64,000 nucleotides of DNA from Bryobacteraceae bacterium (GTDB taxonomy: Bacteria > Acidobacteriota > Terriglobia > Bryobacterales > Bryobacteraceae). The notes beneath the pieces are model-generated. The model ran no database searches, had not been told where the DNA came from, and saw only the letters and a list, made by a program, of their open reading frames with translations. Of the stretch, positions 22,549 to 34,386 are shown piece after piece. Position numbers and translations under genes: made by a program. Numbering within the stretch: position 1 is the stretch's first letter; each line of letters begins with the position of its first letter. Location of the stretch: positions 1-64,000 of the forward strand of contig JASHNT010000002.1 in NCBI GenBank assembly GCA_030041495.1. The letters run 5' to 3'.

Positions 22549-22556
22549 AAGAAGCT

Positions 22557-23333
22557 ATGTTACATTCTTCTTTGGAACAACTGCACATCCCGGCGGCAAG
22601 CGCCCAGATTACGCCCAGAGAAGTTGCGCCCCAAGAGGCTACGCCCAAAGCGGACCGTGCCGAGATCTACCAGCGCGTGTTCCGCCAGATGCGGCCGCGC
22701 ACCCCGCTCCCCGACATTCGCATCGAGTTCAAGCGCTACGCCAACGCCAACGCGCAGGTCCACTGGGAAAACGGAGTATTGCGCGTGCGCCTGGCCGATA
22801 CTCTGGAGGGCGCTCCCGACGACGTGCTGGAGGCTTTGGCCGAGATCCTGCTTTCGAAGCTGTTCCGTAAGCCGGTTCCGCGCACCAGCAATGAGCGCTA
22901 CCGCCGTTATTTGAATCGCCGCGACGTGCGCCGCGGTCTGGATTTGGTCCGGCAAATTCGCGGGCGCAAGCAGGTGGAGCATCCTCACGGCAACGCCTAT
23001 GACCTGGAGCAGATGTTCGAGGATCTGAATTTCCGCTACTTTTTCGGCTTGATGGCCCAGCCTCGGCTGGGTTGGAGCCCCAACGCTTCGCGCACTCTGC
23101 TGGGGCATTACGATCCCTCCCACAACGCCATCGTGCTGAGCCGGATTCTGGATCGCCCGGAGATCCCCCGCATCGCGGTGGAGTACGTGCTGTACCACGA
23201 GATGCTGCATCTGAAGCATCCGGCCGAGCATCGCGGCGCCCGCCGCTGCGTCCACACCCGCGAATTCAAGGAAGCCGAACAGCGGTTCGAATTCTTCAAG
23301 GAAGCCCAGACGATTCTGAAGAAGCTCTGCTGA
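22557..23333 (+). CDS. SprT-like zinc metalloprotein (putative peptidase)
   Basis: A 258-residue cytoplasmic protein with an HExxH zinc site (YHEMLHLKHP, near residues 218-227) followed by a conserved His/Arg/Cys region (HRGARRCVHTREFKEAEQRF), the layout of SprT/wss-type and M48-like metallopeptidases. The N-terminal 40 residues are poorly conserved. The region YANANAQVHWENGVLRVRLAD resembles the beta sheet before the catalytic helix. The catalytic function is unproven. The start lies 8 bases from the divergent fabH start with only a weak purine run (AAGAAG), so promoters for both genes must lie inside coding DNA or the true starts are later. Confidence 0.8.
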   Translation: MLHSSLEQLHIPAASAQITPREVAPQEATPKADRAEIYQRVFRQMRPRTPLPDIRIEFKRYANANAQVHWENGVLRVRLADTLEGAPDDVLEALAEILLSKLFRKPVPRTSNERYRRYLNRRDVRRGLDLVRQIRGRKQVEHPHGNAYDLEQMFEDLNFRYFFGLMAQPRLGWSPNASRTLLGHYDPSHNAIVLSRILDRPEIPRIAVEYVLYHEMLHLKHPAEHRGARRCVHTREFKEAEQRFEFFKEAQTILKKLC

Positions 23334-23354
23334 CGGTGGAGGTAAAATCTGGAC

Positions 23355-23906
23355 ATGAGCCGCAAGACGCTCCTCACAGCCGATGAGCTGGAGCTGATGC
23401 CCGACGACGATTCGGTGCGAACCGAGCTCGACGAAGGGGAACTGATCAGCATGCCGCCTGCCGGATGGGACCACGGTGACTCCGAGATCGAAATCGGCCG
23501 GATTCTCAGCAACTACGTCAAGAAGCATCGCCTCGGCAAGGTGCTTTCCGGAGATACTGGCTTCCGGCTCCGTGAGGATACGGTGCGTTCGCCAGACGTT
23601 GCCTTCGTGAGGCGGGCGCGCGTGGCGGCTCTTAAGAGCAAGGGGTTCGCCAAGGGCGCTCCCGACCTGGCCGTGGAGATTTTCTCGCCGTCCGATTCCG
23701 TGGCACAACTGATGCGCAAGGTCAAACAGTATTTCGCGGCGGGATGCCACACCGTCTGGATCGTTTATCCGGAAGCTCAAGAGGTTCACGTGCTCGAAGC
23801 CTCGGGCGCGGACCGCCTGCTGCGCGGCGAGGATGTCCTGGAGGCTCCGGAGCTGCTCCCCGGTTTCTCCGTCCGCGTGGGCGAATTCTTCGAATCCGAA
23901 TCGTAA
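23355..23906 (+). CDS. Uma2-family PD-(D/E)XK nuclease-fold protein
   Basis: A 183-residue protein with the Uma2 (DUF820) pattern: N-terminal LTADELELMPDDD and ELDEGELISMPPAGWDHG, then the nuclease core motifs SPDVAFV and LAVEIFSPSDS with KVKQYFAAGCHTVWIVYPE. The Asp, Glu and Lys of the PD-(D/E)XK site are present. Uma2 proteins occur in many copies in cyanobacteria and Acidobacteria; cellular role and DNA target are unknown. The gene follows the SprT-like gene after 21 bases, with GGAGG upstream of the ATG. Confidence 0.87.
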   Translation: MSRKTLLTADELELMPDDDSVRTELDEGELISMPPAGWDHGDSEIEIGRILSNYVKKHRLGKVLSGDTGFRLREDTVRSPDVAFVRRARVAALKSKGFAKGAPDLAVEIFSPSDSVAQLMRKVKQYFAAGCHTVWIVYPEAQEVHVLEASGADRLLRGEDVLEAPELLPGFSVRVGEFFESES

Positions 23907-24005
23907 CCTGCCGTGCCGCATCCCGGCGCAGGATTTTCCCAGGTGAGGGCTTGAGCGAACGCGCGGAATTGGCGGCTCGGGAAGCTGCTGTTACCATTCC
24001 TGTGT

Positions 24006-25193
<1,188 letters not shown>

Positions 25194-25468
25194 GCCCTAT
25201 CCTCGTCCGGCATAACGGCCTTTACCCTCGATCTATCCTCGCCACGCATTTTTTGTGGCCGAGAATGTGCGATACCCGAATAGCGCGATGTGCCGATAAT
25301 GGGGTAGCTGAGCAAACTACTGTGCGAAAACTTCGGTGGCCGTTCCCAAGGCGCCGGTCACCCGATCAACGCGCTGACCTTGGCCGCGCTTCTTCCAATT
25401 CTTCGGGCATCGGGCGGCGAGCGTCAACCTTGGGGGGCAACTTTCTCCCCGCAACCGGGTTCATACTA

Positions 25469-27346
25469 ATGAATAGCGGTATGAGGAAAACATTCCTGCT
25501 GGGGGCTGTTTTATGTTCGGCGAGCTTGCTTCCCGCGGAAAAGGGCGACCCGTCGCCGAAACCCGACTATAGCCGCTTCGAGAAAAAGCTCTCGAAGGAT
25601 CAGCGGATCCTCCACGCGCTCGACCGGCTGGCTTTCGGCCCGCGCCCCGGCGACGTAACGGCGGTCAAAAAGATGGGGCTGAACAAGTGGATCGACCTGC
25701 AACTTCACCCCGAGCAGATTCCCGAGAGCCCTGAATTGAGCCGGAGGCTCCAGCCGCTCGAGTCCCTGCGCATGACGCAGGCCGACACTGTGGCCGAATA
25801 TCCTCCGCCGCAGTTGATCCGCGCGGTGGCGTTCGGCAAGCAGCCCATGCCGGAGGACCCCGTGGCTCGCGCGGCGGTGGAACGGGAGGTCGAAAAATTC
25901 GACACCCAGCGCCACGTTCCTGACGACCAGCCCCTGGAGCCGAAGATTCCGCTCTCGCAATTGCTGACGCCGGAGCAGATTCGCATCCTGCGCTCCGGAT
26001 CCGTCGATGCCCGGCGGGCGCTGCTCGCCTCGCTGGACCCCTCGACCATCGATGATTTCGTCATCGCGCTTCCGGCCAATCTGCGCAACCAACTATTGCC
26101 CTCGGCGAGCCCGGAGCTCCGGCGCAAGTTGATGCTGGCGAACAATCCGCAACAAGTCGTCGCGGCCGATCTCGCCGAAGGCAAACTGTACCGTGCGATT
26201 TACAGCAACCGGCAGCTCGAGGAAGTGCTCACTGACTTTTGGTACAACCACTTCAACGTCGATTTGAACAAAGGCTCGGACCGCTTCCTGGTGCCGACTT
26301 ATGAGCGCGATTCGATCCGGCCGTTCGTGCTCGGCAAGTTCCGCGAGCTGCTCGAAGCCACCGCCACCAGCCCGGCGATGCTCTTCTATCTCGATAACTA
26401 CCAGAGCGTCGCCCCGCAGCAGCCGAACCCGAAAAACCCCAAAGCCAGGCAGAGCACCCGTGGGTTGAACGAAAACTACGCACGCGAGCTGATGGAGCTG
26501 CACACGCTCGGCGTCGACGGTGGCTACACCCAGCAGGACATCATCGAGGTCGCGCGCTGCTTCACTGGCTGGACCATCAAGGCACCGAAGGACGGCGGAG
26601 GGTTCACCTTCAACGGCCGCACCCACGACAAAGGCGAAAAGCACGTGCTCGGCGTCACCATTCCGGCGGGCGGAGGAATGGAGGACGGCGAGATGGTGCT
26701 GGACATTTTGGCGCGCCATCCCTCCACCGCGCGGCACATCTCGCGCGAGCTCGCGCAGCGCTTCGTCGCCGACGATCCTCCTCCGATGCTGATCGAGCGC
26801 ATGGCGAAGACGTTCGCCGAAAGCGGCGGCGATATTCGCGCCGTGCTGGAGACGATGATTGCTTCGCCGGAGTTTTTTTCGCAGGGCGCGTTCCGGTCCA
26901 AGATCAAAACTCCGTTCGAGATGATCGTCAGCGCGGTGCGCGCCAGTGGCGCCAGTGTCGAATACGCGATGCCGCTCGCCAACCAACTCAGCACCTGGGG
27001 TGAGCCTCTTTATCGCAAGGTTGAGCCGACCGGATATTCCAACGCCGGTTCGGAGTGGGTTAACTCTTCGGCGCTGCTGGATCGAATGAACTTCGGGATG
27101 CAGTTGGGGCAGAACCGCGTGCAAGGCTTGCAGCTCGATCCCAAGAAGTTTTCGCCTTCGCCGGCAACCACGGCGCGCGAGATTCTATTCACCAACGCGA
27201 GCAGCCAGACCCTGGAAGCGATCGACAAGACCCTCCGCGAGCAAAAGAAAAAGGACCAGCAAAAGAAAAAGAATCCGCACCAGGCGGCCAATCCGGGCTT
27301 GATCGCGGGCCTCGTGATCGGGTCGCCGGATTTCCAAAGAAGGTAG
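25469..27346 (+). CDS. DUF1800 secreted protein, first tandem copy
   Basis: The ATG at 25469 gives 625 residues and the ATG at 25481 gives 621; both open a signal peptide (RKTFLLGAVLCSASLLPAE). The long frame upstream to 25253 lacks any signal and is not used. DUF1800 hallmarks are LDRLAFGPRPGDV, LLEATATSPAMLFYLDN, ENYARELMELHTLGVDGG and GWTIKAPKDGGGF, with TARHISRELAQRFVADDPP near the middle. DUF1800 proteins are exported and usually encoded with DUF1501 partners; the function is unknown. A Lys/Gln-rich stretch near the C-terminus is absent from the second copy. The stop is one base before the next ATG, so the genes are tightly coupled. Confidence 0.88.
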   Translation: MNSGMRKTFLLGAVLCSASLLPAEKGDPSPKPDYSRFEKKLSKDQRILHALDRLAFGPRPGDVTAVKKMGLNKWIDLQLHPEQIPESPELSRRLQPLESLRMTQADTVAEYPPPQLIRAVAFGKQPMPEDPVARAAVEREVEKFDTQRHVPDDQPLEPKIPLSQLLTPEQIRILRSGSVDARRALLASLDPSTIDDFVIALPANLRNQLLPSASPELRRKLMLANNPQQVVAADLAEGKLYRAIYSNRQLEEVLTDFWYNHFNVDLNKGSDRFLVPTYERDSIRPFVLGKFRELLEATATSPAMLFYLDNYQSVAPQQPNPKNPKARQSTRGLNENYARELMELHTLGVDGGYTQQDIIEVARCFTGWTIKAPKDGGGFTFNGRTHDKGEKHVLGVTIPAGGGMEDGEMVLDILARHPSTARHISRELAQRFVADDPPPMLIERMAKTFAESGGDIRAVLETMIASPEFFSQGAFRSKIKTPFEMIVSAVRASGASVEYAMPLANQLSTWGEPLYRKVEPTGYSNAGSEWVNSSALLDRMNFGMQLGQNRVQGLQLDPKKFSPSPATTAREILFTNASSQTLEAIDKTLREQKKKDQQKKKNPHQAANPGLIAGLVIGSPDFQRR

Positions 27347-27347
27347 T

Positions 27348-29021
<1,674 letters not shown>

Positions 29022-29024
29022 AGT

Positions 29025-30260
29025 ATGTTTTCCCGACGCTTGTTCTTGAAATCCTCGGCGGTGGCGATGTTCGGCGCCGGCGCCGCGCCCGCCTGGCTCT
29101 CGCGAGCACTGTACGCTGCGGATGCTCCCAGCCCCCGCAAGAAAATCCTGGTGGCCATCTTCCAGCGCGGAGCGATGGACGGCTTGAACGTGGTGGTGCC
29201 GCACGGAGAAAAAGCCTACTATGCTCTGCGCCCGAATCTCGCCATCCCGCGGCCGGACGGGACTCCGGATTCCGTGATCGACCTCGATGGCTTCTTCGGC
29301 CTCCATCCTTCGCTTGCTCCGCTCAAGCCCATCTATGACGCAGGCCAATTGGGGATCGTGCAGGCCGTTGGATCTCCGGATCCGACGCGCTCGCATTTCG
29401 ATGCGCAGGACTTCATGGAATCGGGAACGCCGGGCGAAAAGACCACCAGCGACGGCTGGTTGAATCGCGCACTGGTGGAGGAGCGAAAGCCGTCGCCGGT
29501 GCGCGCCGTGAGCCTGGGGCCGGAGCTGCCGCACGCTCTGCGCGGGCACAATGAAGCGGTCGCGATCGACAGCCTTAACAGCTTCAAGGTCGGGGACGCG
29601 CGCGGAGCCTCGGCGTTCGAAGCCATGTATGGCGACACTCACGATCAGGTGTTGAAAGGCACCGGTCGCGAGGCGTTCGACGCGGTCAAGCGCGTGCAGG
29701 CGGTCGAGAAAAGTCCCTACACGCCGGCCGGCGGCGCGAAATATCCGAACGGCAAGCTGGGCCAGAACCTGATGCAAATTGCGAGGCTCATCAAAGCCAA
29801 CGTCGGACTCGAAGTCGCGTTCACCGACGTCACTGGCTGGGACCACCACGTCAACGAGGTCGGCGCAAAGCCCACCGTCGGCCAGCTTGCGAATCTGCTG
29901 AACGATTTCGGCCAATCGCTCGCGGCCTTTTATACCGACCTGGGCGATCGCATGGCCGACGTCAGCGTCGTCACCATGAGCGAATTCGGGCGCACGGCAA
30001 AAGAGAACGGCACGCGCGGCACGGACCACGGCCACGCCAACGTGATGTTCGCCATGGGCGGCGGCATCAAAGGCGGCAAAGTTTATGGCGACTGGCCGGG
30101 CATGGAGCGGGAACAACTCTATGAAAGCCGCGACCTGAACCTGACCACGGATTTCCGCGACGTGCTCGGCGAGCTGGTGGTTCGGCACCTGGGCAACCGT
30201 CAGATCGCCAGCGTCTTTCCGGGTTATAGCCAGCCTAAGTTCCGCGACCTGATCGGCTGA
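29025..30260 (+). CDS. DUF1501 Tat-exported protein
   Basis: A 411-residue protein opening with a twin-arginine signal (SRRLFLKSSAVAMFGAG, then Ala-rich up to LYAADAP). It contains the DUF1501 blocks KKILVAIFQRGAMDGLNVVVPHG, LDGFFGLHPSLAPLKPIYD, FTDVTGWDHHVNEVGAKP, VTMSEFGRTAKENGTRGTDHGH and MFAMGGGIKGGKVYGDWPG. The H/D/E-rich layout resembles the alkaline phosphatase superfamily, and the metal-ligand-like clusters (GWDHH, TDHGH) are kept; activity is unproven. It follows the second DUF1800 gene by 3 bases, the usual DUF1800-DUF1501 order. Confidence 0.9.
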   Translation: MFSRRLFLKSSAVAMFGAGAAPAWLSRALYAADAPSPRKKILVAIFQRGAMDGLNVVVPHGEKAYYALRPNLAIPRPDGTPDSVIDLDGFFGLHPSLAPLKPIYDAGQLGIVQAVGSPDPTRSHFDAQDFMESGTPGEKTTSDGWLNRALVEERKPSPVRAVSLGPELPHALRGHNEAVAIDSLNSFKVGDARGASAFEAMYGDTHDQVLKGTGREAFDAVKRVQAVEKSPYTPAGGAKYPNGKLGQNLMQIARLIKANVGLEVAFTDVTGWDHHVNEVGAKPTVGQLANLLNDFGQSLAAFYTDLGDRMADVSVVTMSEFGRTAKENGTRGTDHGHANVMFAMGGGIKGGKVYGDWPGMEREQLYESRDLNLTTDFRDVLGELVVRHLGNRQIASVFPGYSQPKFRDLIG

Positions 30261-30305
30261 GAGACACCGCTGAAAGGAATTCGCGCCCGGCGGCATTACC
30301 CGGAC

Positions 30306-30800
30306 GTGAAGCGACTCCTCTCGATTCTGCTGCTCGTGTTGAGCGCGCCGGCTTGGTCCGATGAGGCCGCCGATCGCGCCGGGATCGCCCAAGTGATCCT
30401 CGCGCTCAACAAGTCCCCTCAGGCGGCGGAATTATTCGAAGAAAGCGCAGACACCTCGGTCCTCGATGAATTGTGGAGCGGGAAACGAATTCGCGTCCGG
30501 CTTCTTGCTCCACCAGCCTCGCCGGACTCCATGACCGTAATCGTTTCGCACGAGCCTTGGGGCGAAGCGCGAATCGGCCAGCCGTTGCCGGCGATGGAAG
30601 CGGTGAACCCGAGAATCTCCGCCGGGAAAGTGCAATTCGTCAGCCCCGATGTAGCCCTGGCCGACGGCGAATTCATCTACTCAGACCAAACAGGTTCCCA
30701 GTCGGTGCCGTTGCTATTCGTGATGAAGCGCGACGTCGCGGCGTGGAAAATCGCGGTTGTGCGGCGCCCCGCTCCCGGACCGCTTTCCCCAACGCGTTGA
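30306..30800 (+). CDS. Small exported protein, unknown function
   Basis: A GTG start gives 164 residues with a clear signal peptide (KRLLSILLLVLSAPAWS). The mature part starts DEAADRAGIAQVILALNKS, which resembles the first helix of SnoaL/DUF4440-like folds, and ends in strands (VQFVSPDVALADGEFIYSD, SQSVPLLFVMKRDVAAWKIAVVRR) typical of that family. The central DELWSGKRIRVRLLAPPASPD stretch is unusual. It follows the DUF1501 gene by 45 bases and may be in the same transcript. Confidence 0.75.
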   Translation: MKRLLSILLLVLSAPAWSDEAADRAGIAQVILALNKSPQAAELFEESADTSVLDELWSGKRIRVRLLAPPASPDSMTVIVSHEPWGEARIGQPLPAMEAVNPRISAGKVQFVSPDVALADGEFIYSDQTGSQSVPLLFVMKRDVAAWKIAVVRRPAPGPLSPTR

Positions 30801-30888
30801 CAACACCCCACCTTAGACAAAATCGCGGTTCTTACTTAATCCCAAGGTGGAAAACTGCCGATAGAGGAACTGGAGACAGGAATCGGCG

Positions 30889-31392
30889 ATGCGTAGTCCG
30901 TCGTTTTGGTTGTATCTTTTGGGAGCTGTTACCTTCCTGAGCATTGCGTTACGCAGGGCCCTGCAGCGTCTGACGCCGCTCAGCGACGAAATCTATTCGC
31001 AGCAAGTCGTGATCGACCACGTGCACAGCGGCGTGGCGTGGGTAAGGTTCGACGGCACGATCGGATCGGTGAACCCCGCCCTGGCCAAGACTCTGGCGGC
31101 CATTCCGAGGGAGTTGGTGGGTTCGGGCTGGACCGTGCTTTTCCCCGCCAGGGACCGCGCAAGAGTGGAGGAGGCCTACCGGCAGTCGCTGCTTTCGGGC
31201 AAAGCGGCAGTGGAGACGGATGTCCAGCGCATCGATGGCACCTTAGCCAAGGCCAACGTGCTGCTGGTGTGCGTCCACGACCACAGATCGCGCTTGATCG
31301 GGCACTATTGCCTGGTGGAGGACCGGACGTACGTGCTGGAATTGGAAAGCGCGCTGCAGCGGCGCTCGCCTGAGCACGCAGTCCAAATTTAG
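30889..31392 (+). CDS. Membrane-anchored PAS-domain protein without output domain
   Basis: A 167-residue protein: one N-terminal hydrophobic segment (about 5-22, FWLYLLGAVTFLSIALRRAL), then a single PAS-like domain (VVIDHVHSGVAWVRFDGTIGSVNPALAKTLAAIPRELVGSGWTVLF up to GHYCLVEDRTYVLELESAL). No kinase, cyclase or EAL domain follows, so it must act by contact with another protein. An SD-like AGGA lies 8 bases before the ATG. A TTGACA-like element begins 92 bases upstream, but no clear -10 site accompanies it. Confidence 0.78.
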   Translation: MRSPSFWLYLLGAVTFLSIALRRALQRLTPLSDEIYSQQVVIDHVHSGVAWVRFDGTIGSVNPALAKTLAAIPRELVGSGWTVLFPARDRARVEEAYRQSLLSGKAAVETDVQRIDGTLAKANVLLVCVHDHRSRLIGHYCLVEDRTYVLELESALQRRSPEHAVQI

Positions 31393-31411
31393 CGGCCTTT
31401 GAATGCTGCGC

Positions 31412-31762
31412 CTAACGCAGGAGCATCCAGACCAGCAATGACGCCGCAGCCAGGGCCAGCAGTGCTCCGGTCGCGGTGAGTATCCAGAACAGCCAGGGCG
31501 AAAAGCTCCCCACGAAGCGGATTTTCCGCCGAGCCTTGGGTCCTGCTATTTCCGCTGCTGGTATCTCCGCCGCTGGCGCTTCCTCCGGTTGCGGCTTTGC
31601 GGCGCCATTGCGAGCGTGGAACATTTCGGCCAGCAGCAGCCGGTCGGTGCACTCCTGGCAGTCCACCAGGTGCGCTTCGAAATCGGCGCGCTCATCGGCG
31701 GGGAGAGTGTGGTCGAGATAGCGTTGGGCCACCGAACGTTCGTCGATGTAGCGATGGTCCAT
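31412..31762 (-). CDS. Zinc-finger anti-sigma-like membrane protein
   Basis: A 116-residue single-pass protein. The N-terminus has a zf-HC2-type pattern (RYLDHTLPADERADFEAHLVDCQECTDRL, with His-x3-Cys-x2-Cys), the metal-binding site of anti-sigma factors. A Pro/Ala/Glu-rich linker follows, then one membrane helix (about 88-112, FWILTATGALLALAAASLLVWML). No sigma gene is adjacent; the only ECF sigma in the window is at 15603-16067. It may regulate an unlinked sigma factor or act as an envelope protein. Confidence 0.75.
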   Translation of the reverse strand: MDHRYIDERSVAQRYLDHTLPADERADFEAHLVDCQECTDRLLLAEMFHARNGAAKPQPEEAPAAEIPAAEIAGPKARRKIRFVGSFSPWLFWILTATGALLALAAASLLVWMLLR

Positions 31763-31890
31763 TGCCGGTGTCCTAAGCCTGCGCGGAAGCCGTGTCTTAA
31801 AGCCGCCTGCTCTCGCCCCGATTATGCCACCCGCCGCGCGGCTATGTTAGACTTGTTGAAGTTAAATAGTACTAGGAGCTTTGTCAGGCA

Positions 31891-32082
31891 ATGGCGAAAG
31901 TGTGCGATGTGTGCGGACGCGGCCCCCGATTCGGCAACCGGATCAGCCACGCCCATAATGTGACCAAGCGGCGTTGGAACCTCAATCTCCAGGAAGTGCA
32001 CGCGATCGTGAAGGGCGCGCCCAAGCGCATCCGTGTGTGCACCGCCTGCATCAGGAGCGGGAAGGTTCAGAAGGCCGCGTAA
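31891..32082 (+). CDS. rpmB: Ribosomal protein L28 (bL28)
   Basis: A 63-residue 50S subunit protein: [34 protein letters not shown] and a C-terminal [16 protein letters not shown]. The two CxxC pairs (C5, C8, C50, C53) form the zinc-binding version of L28. Unlike many genomes, no rpmG or rpmE gene is adjacent. The 3' end and the bases just after it form a small tandem duplication, described separately. Upstream DNA carries AGGAG 12 bases from the ATG. Confidence 0.93.
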   Translation: MAKVCDVCGRGPRFGNRISHAHNVTKRRWNLNLQEVHAIVKGAPKRIRVCTACIRSGKVQKAA

Positions 32083-32112
32083 GCGGGAAGCTTCAAAAAA
32101 AGCCGCGTAAGC
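32059..32112 (+). repeat. Tandem partial duplication of the rpmB 3' end
   Basis: Bases 32059-32084 and 32085-32112 are near-copies, both ending in GCCGCGTAAGC with the stop codon of rpmB inside. The second copy has an A-rich substitution in the middle and keeps the TAA in the same surroundings. It is probably an unequal-duplication scar with no effect on L28. Confidence 0.6.
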
Positions 32113-32135
32113 GAGCACAGCTCTGGCGCCGCCCG

Positions 32136-34337
32136 TTACGTAGCGCTGGCCACCGGCTCCACAGCCGGCGGCGTGACTTTTTCCAGCAAGTTCAGTAGCT
32201 GCTCGCTCGAGACCGGCTTGGCCACGTAGTCGTCCATGCCGGCGTCCAGGCAGCGCTGGCGATCCTCGGGAAAGGCGTTGGCGGTCATGGCAAAGATGGG
32301 CAGAGCGCCGATAGGCCCCAGAGCCCGAATGGCCCGCGCGGCAGCGTAGCCGTCTATGTCCGGCATCTGGCAGTCCATCAGCACCACGTCGTAGGACGAG
32401 TTGTCCGCGCTCTTGCGGACAGCCTCCACCGCCTCCCGTCCGCCGCAAGCAACGTCCACGCTGTGCCCCATCCGCTTCAGCATCGCCACCGCCACCGTCT
32501 GGTTCACGTAGTTATCCTCCGCCAGCAGAATGTGCAGGGAACGCGCCGCGGCTCGCACGCGCCGGGGCGGAGCGGGCGCCGCTGCAGCCGAGGCGCTGGC
32601 CACCGGCAGAGTCACCAGGAAACGGAACGTGCTGCCGCGGCCCGGCTCGCTGTCCAGTTCCATGCGGCCGTTCATCAGCGCCACCAAACGGCGGCAGATG
32701 GCCAGCCCCAAGCCCGTGCCGCCATAACGGCGGGTGGTGGAGCTATCGGCCTGGCTGAAGGGCTCGAAGATTTTCTGTCGAACTTCGGCCGGAATGCCGA
32801 TGCCGGTGTCGGCGACCGAAAATTCCAGCTCGATGGAATCCGCCAGACGGCGCGTCACGGAGACGCCCACGGTGATGGAACCGCGCTCTGTGAACTTCAC
32901 AGCGTTGGAGAGAAGGTTCAGCAACACCTGCTTCAGACGCAGGGAGTCTCCGGTGACGGCCGGAGGAACGTGGGAGTCGATTCGCGTGTGCACTTCCAGG
33001 CCGCGGATGGCGGCCTGGGGGGCGATAATGCGTTGCGCGTCGGCGGCCAGTGCGGCGGGATTGAAGCTGGCGCGCTCCAGGTTCAGCTTGCCCGCCTCCA
33101 TCTTGGAGAGATCCAGAATGTCGTTGATCAGGTACAGCAGCGCATCGCCGCACTGCTGGATGGTTTCGAGTTGCTCGCGCTGCTCCGCGTTCGGGTTGGA
33201 ATCCAGCAGCAGGCCGATGGTGCCGATGATGCCGTTCATGGGCGTGCGGATTTCATGGCTCATGTTGGCCAGAAATTCGCTCTTGGCGCGCGCGGCGGCT
33301 TCGGCCGATTCCAGAGCCTGCTCCAGCACGGCCAGCATCTGCTTGTGCGCCGTTATGTCGATGGTGGCGCCGATGGCGCGGCGGACTTTGCCCTCTTCCA
33401 GCTCCACGCGGCCTTGCGCGCGGACCCAGCGAATCGTGCCGTCCGCGGGCGTCACCCGGAACTCCACTTCGAAGCGGTCTCCGTCGGCCACCGCCCGGTT
33501 CATGGTCTCGTGCACGAAGTCCCGGTCGGAGGGATGAATCAGATCGCGGAAATCGGCCAGGGTCATGCGGCGCGCGGTGCGGCCCGTGCCCAGCAGCGCC
33601 GAGAGGCCGGCGGATGCGTTCATGACCCCGCTCGCCAAATCCAAATCCCAAACCCCGAAGGCCGCCGCTTGTTCCGCCATCTCGGTGCGCTCGGCGTTTT
33701 CCTGCAGGCGCTTTTCGGCGCTCAGCCGTTCAATCGCGTTGCCCGCCAGCAGCGCGGCGGCTTCTACCAGCCGGAGGTCGCCCTGACGCGGACTCGCGGG
33801 CTGGCGATGATACATGCCGAAAGTGCCCACCACTCCGCCGCTGGAATCGCGAATGGGAACGCTCCAGCAGGCTTGCAAACCGAAGCCCAGTGGCAAGTCC
33901 TTAGCGGTGGCCCAGCGATGGTCCGTGGCAATGTCTTCGGCCACCACGGTCTCGTTGAGGTACGCGGCGGTTCCGCAGGAGCCCATATTGGGGCCGATGG
34001 GAAGGCCGTGCGCGATGCCCATGTATTCTTCGGGAAGACTTCCGCCGGAGCCACGCAGCAGCCGCTTCTTGTCTTCGTCCAGCAGCAGGATGGAGCACAG
34101 GCACTCCGGCGCCAGCCGCTCGATCCCATGCGTCAGCGCATCGAGGACTTCCTGGAGCGAGGCTCCCTTGGCGACTAACTCCAGCACCCGGCGCTCTTCC
34201 TCCAGAACCTTGGAGGAGACTTCCAGCGCAGCGCGCTCGCGCTGGCATTCCTCCAGGCGCTGCCCCATGCGCCGCCAAACGAGAGCGCAGACCACGGCCA
34301 ATATGGCCAGGGCCGACGCTACCAGGAACAGGGGCAC
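32136..34337 (-). CDS. Hybrid sensor histidine kinase (GAF-PAS-HisKA-HATPase-REC)
   Basis: A 733-residue protein. One N-terminal membrane segment (about 2-22) is followed by a GAF domain (about 55-215), a PAS domain (about 225-345; WDLDLASGVMNASAGLSALLG), HisKA with phospho-acceptor H361 in ANMSHEIRTP, HATPase_c (about 475-595; NLLSNAVKF, DTGIGI, GTGLGLAI) and a C-terminal receiver with phospho-Asp D655 in VLMDCQMPDIDG. It is a two-step phosphorelay sensor whose downstream Hpt partner is not adjacent. The start is GTG. The neighbouring ADOP permease gene ends 49 bases upstream on the same strand; no functional link is known. Confidence 0.93.
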   Translation of the reverse strand: MPLFLVASALAILAVVCALVWRRMGQRLEECQRERAALEVSSKVLEEERRVLELVAKGASLQEVLDALTHGIERLAPECLCSILLLDEDKKRLLRGSGGSLPEEYMGIAHGLPIGPNMGSCGTAAYLNETVVAEDIATDHRWATAKDLPLGFGLQACWSVPIRDSSGGVVGTFGMYHRQPASPRQGDLRLVEAAALLAGNAIERLSAEKRLQENAERTEMAEQAAAFGVWDLDLASGVMNASAGLSALLGTGRTARRMTLADFRDLIHPSDRDFVHETMNRAVADGDRFEVEFRVTPADGTIRWVRAQGRVELEEGKVRRAIGATIDITAHKQMLAVLEQALESAEAAARAKSEFLANMSHEIRTPMNGIIGTIGLLLDSNPNAEQREQLETIQQCGDALLYLINDILDLSKMEAGKLNLERASFNPAALAADAQRIIAPQAAIRGLEVHTRIDSHVPPAVTGDSLRLKQVLLNLLSNAVKFTERGSITVGVSVTRRLADSIELEFSVADTGIGIPAEVRQKIFEPFSQADSSTTRRYGGTGLGLAICRRLVALMNGRMELDSEPGRGSTFRFLVTLPVASASAAAAPAPPRRVRAAARSLHILLAEDNYVNQTVAVAMLKRMGHSVDVACGGREAVEAVRKSADNSSYDVVLMDCQMPDIDGYAAARAIRALGPIGALPIFAMTANAFPEDRQRCLDAGMDDYVAKPVSSEQLLNLLEKVTPPAVEPVASAT

Positions 34338-34386
34338 ATCTTAATATCGGCGCCCTAGCCGCAACATTTTACAGATGAATTAAAAA

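Noticed and set aside
22560-23921. A 453-codon open frame on the minus strand
   Set aside because: It lies antisense to the SprT-like and Uma2 genes, both with recognisable family motifs, and shows no motif itself.
25253-25468. N-terminal extension of the first DUF1800 frame
   Set aside because: No homologous sequence and no signal peptide; the signal peptide begins at 25469 or 25481.
25194-25468. Possible GEMM-type (c-di-GMP) riboswitch before the DUF1800 genes
   Set aside because: Some GCAAA-like pieces exist but the paired stems and conserved core could not be built.
30797-30850. TTGACA and an inverted repeat CCACCTT/AAGGTGG before the PAS protein
   Set aside because: No -10 element at proper spacing and a loop of 29 bases; not firm enough for a promoter or terminator.
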